Part shown: one piece after another, positions 17,066 to 26,034 of the stretch | How the letters are laid out: each line of letters opens with the position of its first letter | Position numbering within the stretch: the first letter of the stretch is position 1 | Assembly: GCF_003122365.1 (NCBI RefSeq) | Contig: NZ_CP029254.1 | Span: 620,001-684,000, forward strand | Origin: Streptomyces spongiicola | GTDB taxonomy: Bacteria; Actinomycetota; Actinomycetes; Streptomycetales; Streptomycetaceae | Direction of reading: 5' to 3' | Length of the DNA stretch: 64,000 bases | Translations under genes and position numbers: made by a program | The notes under the pieces: generated by a model | Seen by the model: only the letters and a program-made list of their open reading frames with translations | What the model was told of the DNA's origin: nothing | Database searches by the model: none

Positions 17066-17917
17066 GTGGCGGACAAGACGATGACCGCCGACGACGTCGC
17101 GGGACGGCTGCGCAGCGGCATGACCCTCGGCATCGGCGGCTGGGGCTCGCGGCGCAAGCCGATGGCCCTGGTGCGGGCGCTGCTGCGGAGTGGGGTCACC
17201 GACCTGACCGTGGTCTCCTACGGCGGCCCGGACGTGGGGATGCTGTGCGCGGCGGGGCGGGTCCGCAGGCTCGTCGCACCGTTCGCGACACTCGACTCGG
17301 TGCCGCTGGAGCCCCACTTCCGGGCGGCGCGCGAGGCGGGCGCGATCGCGATGACGGAGCTGGACGAGGCGATGTTCATGTGGGGGCTGCACGCCGCCGC
17401 CAACCGGCTCCCCTTCATGCCCGTGCGGGCCGGACTCGGCTCCGACGTCATGCGGGTCAACCCGGAGCTGCGCACGGTCCGTTCACCGTACGGCGACGGC
17501 GAGGAGTTCGTCGCCGCCCCCGCGCTGCGCCTGGACGCCGCCCTCGTCCACCTCAACCGCGCCGACCGCCTCGGCAACGGCCAGTACCTGGGGCCCGACC
17601 CCTACTTCGACGACCTCTTCTGCGAGGCGGCGGACGAGGCGTATCTGTCGTGCGAGCGGCTGGTGGAGACGGGCGCGCTGACCGCTGACGCCGCCCCGCA
17701 GACCCTGCTCGTCCCGCGGCACGGCGTCTCGGGCGTCGTCGAGGCCCCGGGCGGGGCGCACTTCACCTCCTGCGCCCCCGACCACGCCCGCGACGAGGCC
17801 TTCCAGCGGATGTACGCCGCCACGCCCTGGGACGGGTTCGCCGGACGCTTCCTGTCCGGTCCGGACGAGCACGCCTACACCCGCGCGGTGCGGGCCTGGC
17901 ACGAGGAGCGGCGGTGA
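17066..17917 (+). CDS. ipdA: CoA-transferase-family ring hydrolase, alpha subunit (IpdA-like)
   Basis: A 283-aa family I CoA-transferase-fold subunit. It starts at the GTG at 17066, with AAGGAGG eight bases upstream inside the end of echA20. Visible motifs are TLGIGGWGSRRKPMALVRAL at the N-terminus (CoA-binding loop), YGGPDVGML and MTELDEAMFMWGL. In Mycobacterium and Rhodococcus IpdA and IpdB together hydrolyse the last carbocyclic ring of steroids (COCHEA-CoA). The coupled partner follows with a 4-bp overlap, consistent with an obligate heteromer. Ordinary 3-oxoacid CoA-transferase activity is the alternative, but the EchA20 and IpdC neighbours argue for IpdA. Confidence 0.9.
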   Translation: MADKTMTADDVAGRLRSGMTLGIGGWGSRRKPMALVRALLRSGVTDLTVVSYGGPDVGMLCAAGRVRRLVAPFATLDSVPLEPHFRAAREAGAIAMTELDEAMFMWGLHAAANRLPFMPVRAGLGSDVMRVNPELRTVRSPYGDGEEFVAAPALRLDAALVHLNRADRLGNGQYLGPDPYFDDLFCEAADEAYLSCERLVETGALTADAAPQTLLVPRHGVSGVVEAPGGAHFTSCAPDHARDEAFQRMYAATPWDGFAGRFLSGPDEHAYTRAVRAWHEERR

Positions 17918-18663
17918 CCGCCGCCCGGCCCCCGGTCCCGGCGCCGTCCCGGGCCGAGTACTGCGTGATCGCCTGCGCCGAGGCGTGGCGCGACGCGGGG
18001 GAGGTACTGGCGAGCCCCATGGGGCCGATCCCCTCGCTCGGGGCCCGCCTCGCCCGGCGCACCTTCTCCCCCGACCTCCTGCTCACCGACGGCGAGGCGC
18101 TGCTCGTCGGGCCCGGCGGCGAGGTGGAGGGCTGGCTCCCGTACCGCCGCCATCTCACCATGGTCACCGGCGGCAGGCGGCACGTCATGATGGGCGCGAG
18201 CCAGCTCGACCGCCACGGCAACCAGAACATCTCCTGCGTCGGCGACTGGGCCCGGCCGGCGCGCCAGCTGCTCGGTGTGCGCGGCGCACCGGTCAACACA
18301 CTCAACCATCCGGTCAGCTACTGGGTTCCCCGGCATTCGCGCAGGGTCTTCGTCGAGCAGGTCGACATGGTCTGCGGCGTCGGCTACGACCGGGCGGAGG
18401 GAGCGCGCTTCCACCGCATCCCGCGCGTCGTCACGAATCTGGGCGTGTTCGACTTCGAGACGCCGGACCGTTCGATGCGGCTGCGCTCCCTGCACCCGGG
18501 CGTGACCGTGGAGGAGGCCCGGGAGGCGACCGGCTTCCCGCTCGCCGTCTCCGGCCGCGGGCCCGTCCCGTGCACCCGCGAACCCACCGCCGAGGAACTG
18601 CGGCTCGTCCGCGAGGTACTCGACCCGGACGGACGGCGCGAGGGGGAGGTCGGTGCCCGATGA
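17914..18663 (+). CDS. ipdB: CoA-transferase-family ring hydrolase, beta subunit (IpdB-like)
   Basis: A 249-aa partner of the preceding subunit, beginning at a GTG that overlaps its stop (GTGA). It reads EYCVIACAEAWRDAGEV, SPMGPIPSLGARLARRTF and MVTGGRRHVMMGASQLDRHG, the beta-subunit pattern, followed by NTLNHPVSYWVPRHSRRVF. The usual catalytic Glu of true CoA-transferases (SENG motif) is not seen; the corresponding position lies in the SPMGPIPS stretch, as expected for the hydrolytic Ipd branch. Its end overlaps ipdC by 4 bp (ATGA). Confidence 0.9.
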   Translation: MTAARPPVPAPSRAEYCVIACAEAWRDAGEVLASPMGPIPSLGARLARRTFSPDLLLTDGEALLVGPGGEVEGWLPYRRHLTMVTGGRRHVMMGASQLDRHGNQNISCVGDWARPARQLLGVRGAPVNTLNHPVSYWVPRHSRRVFVEQVDMVCGVGYDRAEGARFHRIPRVVTNLGVFDFETPDRSMRLRSLHPGVTVEEAREATGFPLAVSGRGPVPCTREPTAEELRLVREVLDPDGRREGEVGAR

Positions 18664-19715
18664 GGACGGCGCTCACCGAACTCACCGGTGCCCGCTTCCC
18701 CGTCGTCCAGACCGGCATGGGCTGGGTGGCCGGCCCCCGGCTGGTCTCGGCGGCCGCGAACGCCGGCGCCCTGGGCATCCTGGCCTCCGCGACGATGACG
18801 CCGGCCCGGCTGCGGCAGGCGGTCCGCGAGGTGAAGGGCCGCACGGACGCCCCGTTCGGGGTCAATCTGCGGGCGGACGCCGGGGACGCCCGGGAACGGG
18901 TGCGGATCATCGTGGACGAGGGCGTACGGGTGGCGTCCTTCGCCCTGGCCCCCTCCCGGGAGCTGATCGCGGAACTCAGGGACGCGGGCGTGGTCGTGAT
19001 CCCCTCCGTCGGTGCCCGCCGCCACGCCGAGAAGGTCGCCGCCTGGGGCGCGGACGCCGTGATCGTGCAGGGCGGCGAGGGCGGCGGGCACACCGGGGAC
19101 GTGGCGACGACCGTGCTGCTGCCGCAGGTGGTGGACGCCGTGGACATCCCCGTGGTCGCGGCGGGCGGTTTCCACGACGGGCGCGGCCTGGTGGCGGCGC
19201 TCGCGTACGGGGCCGCGGGCATCGCCATGGGCACCCGATTCCTGCTCACCTCCGACTCGACCGTGCCGGACGCGGTGAAGGCCCGCTATCTGGCGGCGTC
19301 CGTCGGGGACGTCACCGTCACCACCGCCGTCGACGGCCTGCCGCACCGGATGCTCCGCTCCGAACTCGTCGAGACCCTGGAACGGGCGGGCCGCGCCCGC
19401 GCCCTGCTGCACGCGCTGCGCAGGGCCGCGGGCTTCCGCGAACTCTCCGGTCAGTCCTGGCGGGAGACGGTCCGCGACGGCCTGGCGCTGCGGCACGGCA
19501 GGGATCTCTCCTGGAGCCAGGTGCTGCTCGCCGCCAACACCCCGATGCTGCTGCGGGCGGCGATGGTCGAGGGCCGCACCGACCTCGGCGTGATGGCGTC
19601 CGGCCAGGTCGCGGGCGTGATCGAGGATCTGCCGAGCTGCGCCGAACTGGTGGGCCGGGTGATGGCGGAGGCGGAGGGAGTGCTGCGCGGGCTGGACCCG
19701 GGGTCCACGGGCTGA
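18660..19715 (+). CDS. ipdC: Nitronate monooxygenase-like flavoprotein (IpdC-like reductase)
   Basis: A 351-aa TIM-barrel flavoprotein of the 2-nitropropane-dioxygenase fold. Features are FPVVQTGMGWVAGPRLVSAA at the N-terminus, FGVNLRADAGDA, the FMN-phosphate segment VIVQGGEGGGHTGDV and VVAAGGFHDGRGLVAALA with GTRFLLTSDS. In the HIP pathway IpdC is thought to reduce a steroid-derived CoA thioester double bond; general annotations would say nitronate monooxygenase. The ATG at 18660 overlaps the ipdB stop. It is the last gene of the rightward operon; a 371-bp gap follows. Confidence 0.87.
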   Translation: MRTALTELTGARFPVVQTGMGWVAGPRLVSAAANAGALGILASATMTPARLRQAVREVKGRTDAPFGVNLRADAGDARERVRIIVDEGVRVASFALAPSRELIAELRDAGVVVIPSVGARRHAEKVAAWGADAVIVQGGEGGGHTGDVATTVLLPQVVDAVDIPVVAAGGFHDGRGLVAALAYGAAGIAMGTRFLLTSDSTVPDAVKARYLAASVGDVTVTTAVDGLPHRMLRSELVETLERAGRARALLHALRRAAGFRELSGQSWRETVRDGLALRHGRDLSWSQVLLAANTPMLLRAAMVEGRTDLGVMASGQVAGVIEDLPSCAELVGRVMAEAEGVLRGLDPGSTG

Positions 19716-20009
19716 GCCGCCCGGGCCGGGCGGCATACGCCGTGACCCGCTCGCCGCCCCTGGCCCGCCGCAGGGCCCCGGACCGGAAAGGCCCCGCGGG
19801 CCGTCCGGCTTCCCCGTCCGGTAACCCGTCCCCCCGCCCGGTTTCCCCGTCCCCCCGCCCGACTTCCCCGCCCGGTATCCCCGTCCCCCCGTCCGGCTTC
19901 CCCGTCCGGCTTCCCCGTCCGGGCCGGGACGGCCACGGCACCACTGCCCCGGGGCGGACGTCCGGCCTCGGCCGAGACCCGGAAGGGCGCTCGGGCGGCC
20001 GACCCGGAC
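19716..20009. repeat. Gap after ipdC with short C-rich direct repeats
   Basis: No gene is seen. From about 19795 to 19925 the sequence is a run of imperfect GTCCGGCTTCCCC / GCCCGRYTTCCCC units of 10-13 bp (for example near 19885 and 19897). It ends before the candidate operator at 20010. Confidence 0.6.
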
Positions 20010-20052
20010 AGGTAAGTCAAGCCTTACCTTTCAGGCGACCTGCCCGCATAGT
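20010..20052 (+). promoter_or_regulatory. Candidate DtxR/IdeR-type operator and promoter of helD
   Basis: AGGTAAG and CTTACCT (20010-20016 and 20023-20029) form an inverted repeat with a 6-bp spacer. The 19-mer at 20013-20031 matches the DtxR/IdeR consensus TWAGGTWAGSCTWACCTWA at 16 of 19 positions by my count. A possible -10, CATAGT, lies at 20047-20052, putting the palindrome over the -35 region. A sequence sharing AGGTAAGTNAAGCCT precedes the VIT1-type transporter at 40186-40205. Confidence 0.5.
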
Positions 20053-20086
20053 GGAAGGCCGGGCCGGGCCGGAAGGAGAACCACCC

Positions 20087-22186
20087 TTGTCGCAGTTCCA
20101 TGCGGATGCCGTGCAGCAGGTCGAGAGGGAGCAGACACAGGTGACCGCCGTGTACGGGTTGCTGGACGAGCGGCTGACGGAGGTACGGGCCCAACTGGCG
20201 GACGTGCTCAGGTCGCCCGCCGCCGGCGCCGGCGAGGTGTACGCGCGCGAAGTCGCAGCGGAGCGCCTGGCGCGACGGCTCCGCCTGCTGGAGGGTGCCG
20301 AGGAAGGGCTGGTGTTCGGCCGGATCGACGGCGCCGACGGAACCGTCCTGCGCATCGGACGGATCGGCCTGCGCACGGGCGGGCAGGACCTGCCGCTGCT
20401 CGTCGACTGGCAGGCCGAGGCCGCACGGCCCTTCTACGCCGCCACGGCCGTCCACCCGATGGGGCTGCGGCGACGCCGTCATCTGCGCGTCGAGGACCGC
20501 CGGGTACGCGCGGTGAGCGACGAACTGCTGGACGGTTCCGCACCCGTCGCCGGCGACATCGTCGGCGACGGCCCGTTGGCGGAGGCGCTGGAGGCGCGGC
20601 GCACGGGGCGGATGCGTGCGGCGGTGGCGACGCTGCAGGCGGAGCAGGACGCGATCGTCCGCTCTCCGCACCAGGGGGTGACGGTGGTGCAGGGCGGCCC
20701 CGGCACCGGCAAGACCGTCGTCGCCCTGCACCGCGCGGCGTACGTGCTGTACGCGTCACCGAACGCCGCTGGGCGCGGTGTGCTGGTGCTCGGGCCGAAC
20801 GCGCGGTTCCTCGACTACGTCTCCCGGGTGCTCCCGTCGCTCGGTGAGAACGACGTGGTCCTGACGACGTGCGGGGAACTGACCGGGGTGGTGCCCGCGG
20901 CGGTGGAGCCGTCCGATGTCGCGCGCCTCAAAGGGCGTTCGGAGCTGGCCGGGGCGCTGGCGGGACTGGTGCGCTCCCGGCAGGCACCGGGCGGAGGGCT
21001 CGCGATGCGTGTGGGGCGGGAGCGGGTCCGCCTGAAGGGCGCGGACGTCGCAGCGGCGCGGGAGGCCGCGGTGGCGAGCGGCCTGTCGCACAACCGGGCA
21101 CGGGAGGTGTTCAAGGACCATCTGATCGGCGCTGTCGTGGCCGCGCTGCGGCGCGGCGCCGTCGAGGCCCTGGCGCACATCGACGCCGAGGTCGCCGAGA
21201 GCACGGGCGTGGATCTCGATGCCGCGGCCGAGGCCGACCTGCGGGCTCTCGGCTTCGACGGCGGGCCTGCCGTGGACCCGGCCGAGATGTTCGACGCGGA
21301 CACGCTCCGCGACGGCCTCGTGGGCGACGCCCACGTCGAACGCGCGGTGGAGTCGCTCTGGCCGCGACTGACACCGGAGGCGGTCGTCAGCGCCCTGCTG
21401 ACGGACCCTCACACGCCCGCCGGGTGTCTGCCGTCGTTCACGAGTGGCGAACGCGCCCGGCTGACGCGCTCCCCTGATGCCCCGGAGTCGTGGACCGATG
21501 CCGACGTACCGCTGCTGGACGAGGCGGCGGACCTGGTCGACGGGCCTGAGGAGGCAACGTTCGGGCACGTCGTCGTGGACGAGGCCCAGGAACTCACCGC
21601 CATGCAGTGGCGGATGGTGATGCGCCGCTGTCCGGCCAGGTCGATGACGCTGGTGGGCGACTTCGCCCAGGCGGGCCCCGCGACGACGGCGAGCGACTGG
21701 TCCCAGGCGCTGGGCCCGCATCTCGGCGGCCGGTTCGCCCTGCACACCCTGACCGTCGGATATCGCACGACCCGGGAGATCCTGGCGACCACCCACGGCC
21801 TGCTCGCGCGGATCGCCCCCGGTCAGACGCCGAGCCGGTCGATCCGCCGCGGCGATGCCCCCCGCAGCCTCACCGCGTGCCCGCGGACACTCGCCGACAC
21901 CGTGGTCGAGGAACTCCGGGCGCAGTCGGCGGCACACCCGGGCGAACTGCGGGCCGTGATCTGCGCGGACGGCCTGGTCGGGGAGATGGCGTCCGCGGGC
22001 GTCGAACGGTGGGCGCGCCTCGTGCCGGCTTCCGAGGCCCGGGGCCTGGAGTTCGACGCGAGCGTGGTCGTCGGCCCGGAGGAGATCGTCGCGGCCCACC
22101 CCGGCGGCGAGCGGGAGCTGTACGTCGCCCTGACGCGTGCCACCAAGAGACTGTGCACGATCGCCGTGGCCGTCCGTCCCGCCTGA
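20087..22186 (+). CDS. helD: HelD/UvrD-like superfamily 1 helicase
   Basis: A 699-aa protein that begins with TTG at 20087, eight bases after AGGAG. The N-terminal about 70 residues (QFHADAVQQVEREQTQVTAV) are predicted coiled coil, the arm that in HelD enters RNA polymerase. Walker A is GGPGTGKTVVALHRAAYVLY near residue 205, Walker B is VVVDEAQELTAMQWRMV near 495, and the C-terminus has GYRTTREIL and ELYVALTRATKRL (motif VI). HelD proteins release stalled RNA polymerase from DNA and, as HelR, can protect against rifamycins. The gene lies inside the steroid cluster but has its own promoter; I found no rifamycin-associated element. Other UvrD-like functions in repair are possible. Confidence 0.9.
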   Translation: MSQFHADAVQQVEREQTQVTAVYGLLDERLTEVRAQLADVLRSPAAGAGEVYAREVAAERLARRLRLLEGAEEGLVFGRIDGADGTVLRIGRIGLRTGGQDLPLLVDWQAEAARPFYAATAVHPMGLRRRRHLRVEDRRVRAVSDELLDGSAPVAGDIVGDGPLAEALEARRTGRMRAAVATLQAEQDAIVRSPHQGVTVVQGGPGTGKTVVALHRAAYVLYASPNAAGRGVLVLGPNARFLDYVSRVLPSLGENDVVLTTCGELTGVVPAAVEPSDVARLKGRSELAGALAGLVRSRQAPGGGLAMRVGRERVRLKGADVAAAREAAVASGLSHNRAREVFKDHLIGAVVAALRRGAVEALAHIDAEVAESTGVDLDAAAEADLRALGFDGGPAVDPAEMFDADTLRDGLVGDAHVERAVESLWPRLTPEAVVSALLTDPHTPAGCLPSFTSGERARLTRSPDAPESWTDADVPLLDEAADLVDGPEEATFGHVVVDEAQELTAMQWRMVMRRCPARSMTLVGDFAQAGPATTASDWSQALGPHLGGRFALHTLTVGYRTTREILATTHGLLARIAPGQTPSRSIRRGDAPRSLTACPRTLADTVVEELRAQSAAHPGELRAVICADGLVGEMASAGVERWARLVPASEARGLEFDASVVVGPEEIVAAHPGGERELYVALTRATKRLCTIAVAVRPA

Positions 22187-22284
22187 CGGGCCGGACCGCC
22201 TCCCCGCCCGCCTCCCCGCCCGGCTCCGAGGCCGGCCCGCACCACGCGGGAGATCGGGGAGGGAGGGCATCGGGGACGCAGGAC

Positions 22285-22349
22285 GTGCGGACGCGACGTG
22301 CGGACGCGACGTGCGGACGCGACGTGCGGACGCGACGTGCGGACGCGAC
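22285..22349. repeat. 13-bp tandem repeat, five exact copies
   Basis: GTGCGGACGCGAC is repeated head to tail at 22285, 22298, 22311, 22324 and 22337, in the 412-bp gap between convergent helD and the DEAD-box gene. It continues into a looser ATGGGGACGGGG repeat to about 22395. No gene or clear terminator is visible in 22187-22598. Confidence 0.95.
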
Positions 22350-22598
22350 ATGGGGACGGGGGGCATGGGGACGAGGCATGGGGACGGGGCATCGGGGACC
22401 CGGCGCGGGCGCCCTGCGGCGGCCGACCCGGCACGGTCCCGGGTGGCTCGCCGCCCCTCGACCGGCCGCAGGGAGCCGCGGCACGAGGGACGGCAGGCGC
22501 CCCGACCGCCGGTAAGCCGCGTCGGGCGACGTTCCGCCCCGTCGCGACGTTCTCCCCGCCGCGCCGCCGCCGACGGGCAGACCCCGCCTGCCGCGGCG

Positions 22599-24335
22599 CT
22601 AGCGCGCCGCGGCCCTGCCACCCCTCGTGCCGCCCCTCGCCGCGCCCTGCGGCCGGTCCACGGCGCGTCCGTGCTTCTGCCGTGCGCCGTCCCCGGTACG
22701 CCCGGTGTCGCCGGCACGTCGGGCCTCCCCGGTACGCCCGGTGTCGCCGCGGGCCGCACGCCCGGTTCCGGCACGCCCGGAGTCGGCTGATCCGCCGCCC
22801 TGCTTGCGGCCGGCCCGTCCGGTATCGGCGGCGCCCCGCCGCCGGCCACCGGCCTCGGCGCGCCCGCCGTCACCTCGTCCGCCCCCGGTACGCCCGCCGG
22901 TGTCCTCGCGGACCGCCTCGGCGCGGCCTCCGCCGCCCCGCGGACGCCTGCGCTTCGGCCGGGACTTCGCGGCGGGAGGCTGCGGGGTGGGAGGTGCCTC
23001 GACCGTCACCGCCACACCCGACGGCTCCCGGGCTCCGGTCAGCCGGGCCAGCTCCTCGTCGCCGGACCTGACCGCGACGGTGCGCGGGGAGATTCCGGCG
23101 TCCGACATCAGCCGGGTCATCTCGCGCTTCTGGTCCGGCAGGACCAGGGTCACCACGCTGCCCGACTCGCCCGCCCTCGCGGTCCGGCCGCCTCGGTGCA
23201 GATAGTCCTTGTGGTCCATCGGCGGATCGACGTTGACGACCAGATCCAGATCGTCGACGTGGATGCCGCGGGCTGCGACGTTGGTGGCCACCAGTGCGCT
23301 GACCTGACCGTTCTTGAACTGGTCGAGGGTGCGGTTGCGCTGCGGCTGGGACCGGCCGCCGTGCAGACCGGCCGCTCGTACGCCGCTCGCCAGCAGCCGC
23401 TTGACCAGACGGTCCACGGAGCGCTTGGTGTCGAGGAAGAGGATGACGCGGCCGTCCCGGGCCGCTATCCGCACCGTGACGGCCTTCTTGTCCGTCTCGT
23501 CGGCGACGTGCAGCACATGGTGCTCCATGGTGGTGACGGCGCCGGCGGACGGGTCGACCGAGTGCACCACGGGGTCGCTCAGGAAGCCCCGTACCAACCG
23601 GTCGATGTTCCGGTCCAGGGTGGCCGAGAACAGCATGCGCTGCCCACCGGGCTCCACCTGCTTCAGCAGGGCGGTGACCTGCGGGAGGAAACCCATGTCG
23701 GCCATCTGGTCGGCCTCGTCCAGCACCGTGATCGCCACCTCGCCCAGGCGGCAGTCGCCGCGGTCGACGAGGTCCTGCAACCGTCCCGGGGTCGCCACCA
23801 GCACCTCGGCGCCGCGCCGCAGGGCACCGGCCTGCTTGCCGATCGACAGTCCTCCGACGACGGTCGCCAGGCGCAGGTTCACCGCGGTCGCGTAGGGGGT
23901 GAGGGCGTCCGTCACCTGCTGTGCCAGCTCCCGCGTGGGAACGAGCACCAGGGCGAGCGGAGCCCCCGGCTCCGCCCGGCGCCCGGCGGTGCGGGCGAGC
24001 AGCGCCAGCCCGAAGGCGAGGGTCTTGCCGGAACCGGTACGCCCGCGCCCGAGGAGGTCGCGGCCCGCGAGCGAGTTCGGCAGCGTCGCGCCCTGGATCG
24101 GGAACGGCGCCGTCACGCCCTGCGCGGCGAGGGCCTTCAGCAGCGCCGCCGGCAGGCCGGTCAGCTCCTCGAAGGCCAGGACGGCGGGCAGGGCGGGGAC
24201 ACGGGGCTCCGGGACGGTGAAGTCCTGCGGGGCCGTCGCGGGGCGGGCGCCGCCGGGCCTCTTCGGGGCCCGCTTCGCGGTGCGCTCGGCCGGCCGCCCG
24301 CGGGCGGGGCGTGCGGGGCGTGCGGAACGAGTCAT
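22599..24335 (-). CDS. DEAD-box RNA helicase
   Basis: A 578-aa ATP-dependent RNA helicase that unwinds structured RNA, often for ribosome assembly or cold adaptation. The helicase core shows the Q motif FPIQGATLP, motif I GRGRTGSGKTLAF, Ia PTRELAQQV, II VLDEADQMADMG, III FSATLD, V NVAARGIHVDDL and VI HRGGRTARAG. A Lys/Arg-rich N-terminus and a roughly 150-residue C-terminal tail of Gly, Arg, Asp and Thr (repeated TGRTG-type units) are disordered RNA-binding extensions. The ATG at 24335 has AGGAAGG five bases upstream. It lies just downstream of csp on the same strand with a strong hairpin between them, the usual cold-shock pairing. Confidence 0.95.
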   Translation of the reverse strand: MTRSARPARPARGRPAERTAKRAPKRPGGARPATAPQDFTVPEPRVPALPAVLAFEELTGLPAALLKALAAQGVTAPFPIQGATLPNSLAGRDLLGRGRTGSGKTLAFGLALLARTAGRRAEPGAPLALVLVPTRELAQQVTDALTPYATAVNLRLATVVGGLSIGKQAGALRRGAEVLVATPGRLQDLVDRGDCRLGEVAITVLDEADQMADMGFLPQVTALLKQVEPGGQRMLFSATLDRNIDRLVRGFLSDPVVHSVDPSAGAVTTMEHHVLHVADETDKKAVTVRIAARDGRVILFLDTKRSVDRLVKRLLASGVRAAGLHGGRSQPQRNRTLDQFKNGQVSALVATNVAARGIHVDDLDLVVNVDPPMDHKDYLHRGGRTARAGESGSVVTLVLPDQKREMTRLMSDAGISPRTVAVRSGDEELARLTGAREPSGVAVTVEAPPTPQPPAAKSRPKRRRPRGGGGRAEAVREDTGGRTGGGRGDGGRAEAGGRRRGAADTGRAGRKQGGGSADSGRAGTGRAARGDTGRTGEARRAGDTGRTGDGARQKHGRAVDRPQGAARGGTRGGRAAAR

Positions 24336-24367
24336 GAATTGCCTTCCTGGTGCTGGGCACAGCACAA

Positions 24368-24402
24368 GCCGGGGCCCGCACCGCGAGGGTGCGGGCCCCG
24401 GC
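24368..24402 (-). terminator. Perfect 15-bp hairpin between csp and the DEAD-box gene
   Basis: The arms GCCGGGGCCCGCACC (24368-24382) and its exact complement (24388-24402) enclose a 5-nt loop. There is no U-tract, as is usual in Streptomyces. It should end most csp transcripts and may let a fraction continue into the helicase gene. Confidence 0.8.
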
Positions 24403-24424
24403 CGCGTGGTACGCGTCCCGAGGG

Positions 24425-24628
24425 TCAGGCGGGGACGATGTTCTCCGCCTGCGGGCCCTTCGGGCCCTGCGTGACGTCGAAGGTGACCTTCTGGCCCTCC
24501 TGGAGCTCACGGAAGCCCTGGGTGGCGATGTTGGAGTAGTGGGCGAAGACGTCGGCGCCGCCGCCGTCCTGCGCGATGAAGCCGAAGCCCTTTTCCGAGT
24601 TGAACCACTTCACGGTGCCGGTGGCCAT
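24425..24628 (-). CDS. Cold-shock protein (CspA family)
   Basis: A 67-aa single OB-fold RNA chaperone that melts secondary structure in mRNA. It carries both RNA-binding motifs: [15 protein letters not shown] (RNP1) and DVFAHYSNI (RNP2), and ends at PQAENIVPA. The ATG at 24628 is chosen because AGGAG lies seven bases upstream; an ATG two codons earlier sits too close to it. The transcript probably has a long structured leader (see the hairpin at 24676-24714). Confidence 0.97.
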   Translation of the reverse strand: MATGTVKWFNSEKGFGFIAQDGGGADVFAHYSNIATQGFRELQEGQKVTFDVTQGPKGPQAENIVPA

Positions 24629-24675
24629 AGTCATTCTCCTGAACAGGTAGGAGGCCCCATCCGGAGATGCCGGTG

Positions 24676-24714
24676 AAAACAATAAAAACGCCTGCGGATC
24701 ATTCCCGTCAGGCG
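24676..24714 (-). promoter_or_regulatory. U-tract hairpin in the csp leader
   Basis: On the minus strand CGCCTG and CAGGCG (24709-24714 and 24689-24694) pair, with an inner CGG/CCG, and are followed directly by TTTTTATTGTTTT. A hairpin with a T-run is rare in this genome. It lies about 60 nt before the csp start; if transcription begins near 24745 (TACGTT at 24752-24757 could be a -10), it would sit in the mRNA leader. Confidence 0.55.
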
Positions 24715-24811
24715 CGCATAAAGTTCATGGGTACCAAACTGCAACCCCCACAACGTAGCATGCTTCGGCGCGCACCCCCGGCTCCCGCGCACGGTGTGTC
24801 CCGCCGGGGGC

Positions 24812-24847
24812 GGCCGATCGCGGGCCGGGACAGGCCCGCGATCGGCC
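24812..24847 (-). terminator. Perfect 15-bp hairpin downstream of fadA6
   Basis: GGCCGATCGCGGGCC (24812-24826) and GGCCCGCGATCGGCC (24833-24847) form an uninterrupted stem with a 6-nt loop, 30 bp after the fadA6 stop. It separates the fadA6 transcript from csp. Confidence 0.85.
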
Positions 24848-24876
24848 CCGCGCGGGAGCCCGGGCGCGATCCGGTC

Positions 24877-26034
24877 CTACACCCGTTCGATGATCGTCAC
24901 ATTCGCCTGACCGCCGCCCTCGCACATCGTCTGGAGCCCGAACCGGCCTCCCGTGCGCTCCAGTTCGTGCAGCAGCGTCGTCATCAGCCGGACACCGGTG
25001 GCGCCCAGGGGGTGCCCGAGGGCGATGGCGCCGCCGTTGACGTTGACGCGGGCCGGGTCGGCGCCCGTCTCCTTCAGCCAGGCCAGCACCACGGGGGCGA
25101 ACGCCTCGTTGATCTCGACGAGGTCGATGTCGCCGATGGCGAGGCCGGTCTTCTCCAGCGCGTGCGCGGTCGCCGGGATCGGCGCGGAGAGCATCCGCAC
25201 GGGGTCCTCGCCCCGCACCGAGAGGTGGTGCACCCGGGCGCGCGGGGTCAGCCCGTGCACCCGTACGGCGCGTTCGCCCGCGATCAGCATCGCCGCCGCG
25301 CCGTCGGACACCTGGGAGGAGCAGGCGGCGGTGATCGTGCCGCCCTCGACCACGGGCGGCAGGGCGGCCATCCGCTCCAGGGTGGTGTCGCGGCGCGGGC
25401 CCTCGTCCGCGGTGACACCGCCGCAGGCGACGGTCTCCCGCGCGAAGCGGCCCTCGTCGGCGGCGCGCACGGCCCGCCGGTGGGAGGCGAGGGCGTACTC
25501 CTCCATCTCCCGCCGGGAGACGCCCCACCTGCGCGCGATGAGTTCGGCGCCGTGGAACTGGTCGACGGGCGCGTCGCCGTACCGGGCCCGCCAGCCCTCG
25601 CTGCCGGCGAAGGGGCCCTCGGCCAGCCCCAGCGGCCCGACCGCCTGCCGGGAGGCGAACCCGATGGGGATCTGCGACATGTTCTGCACACCGCCGGCGA
25701 CGACCAGGTCCTGGGTGCCGGACATCACGCCCTGCGCGGCGAAGTGCACGGCCTGCTGCGACGAGCCGCACTGGCGGTCGACGGTCACGCCGGGCACCTC
25801 CTCGGGCAGCCCCGCGGCCAGCCAGCTCGTCCGGGCGATGTCGCCCGCCTGCGGGCCGACCGTGTCGAGGCAGCCGAACACGACGTCGTCCACGGCCGCC
25901 GGGTCGATCCCGGAGCGGTGGAGCAGGGCCCGCAGGACATGCGCACCGAGATCGGCGGGGTGCACGGCCGCGAGACCGCCCCCGCGCCGGCCGACCGGGG
26001 TACGGACCGCTTCGACGATGAACGCCTCGGTCAT
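24877..26034 (-). CDS. fadA6: Thiolase, FadA6-like (steroid-ring acyl-CoA thiolase)
   Basis: A 385-aa thiolase that cleaves a 3-ketoacyl-CoA with CoA. The nucleophilic Cys is in TVDRQCGSSQQAVHFAAQ, the His in INEAFAPVV and the second Cys in QTMCEGGGQANV, all intact. The sequence words SWLAAGLPEEVPGVTVDRQC, GGVQNMSQIPIGF and NGGAIALGHPLGATG resemble mycobacterial FadA6, the thiolase of the C/D-ring pathway, as I recall it. Start ATG 26034 with GGAGA. A 211-bp gap separates it from kstR2 upstream on the same strand; no gene is seen in that gap. Confidence 0.88.
   Translation of the reverse strand: MTEAFIVEAVRTPVGRRGGGLAAVHPADLGAHVLRALLHRSGIDPAAVDDVVFGCLDTVGPQAGDIARTSWLAAGLPEEVPGVTVDRQCGSSQQAVHFAAQGVMSGTQDLVVAGGVQNMSQIPIGFASRQAVGPLGLAEGPFAGSEGWRARYGDAPVDQFHGAELIARRWGVSRREMEEYALASHRRAVRAADEGRFARETVACGGVTADEGPRRDTTLERMAALPPVVEGGTITAACSSQVSDGAAAMLIAGERAVRVHGLTPRARVHHLSVRGEDPVRMLSAPIPATAHALEKTGLAIGDIDLVEINEAFAPVVLAWLKETGADPARVNVNGGAIALGHPLGATGVRLMTTLLHELERTGGRFGLQTMCEGGGQANVTIIERV

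Noticed and set aside
20010-20087. Rifamycin-associated element for the HelD/HelR-like helicase
   Set aside because: The palindrome AGGTAAG-n6-CTTACCT does not resemble the element as I recall it (GGGGCTTGCGNCAAGCCCC).
22285-22349. CRISPR-like array of 13-bp repeats
   Set aside because: Units are head to tail with no spacers and no cas genes are near, so it is a minisatellite.
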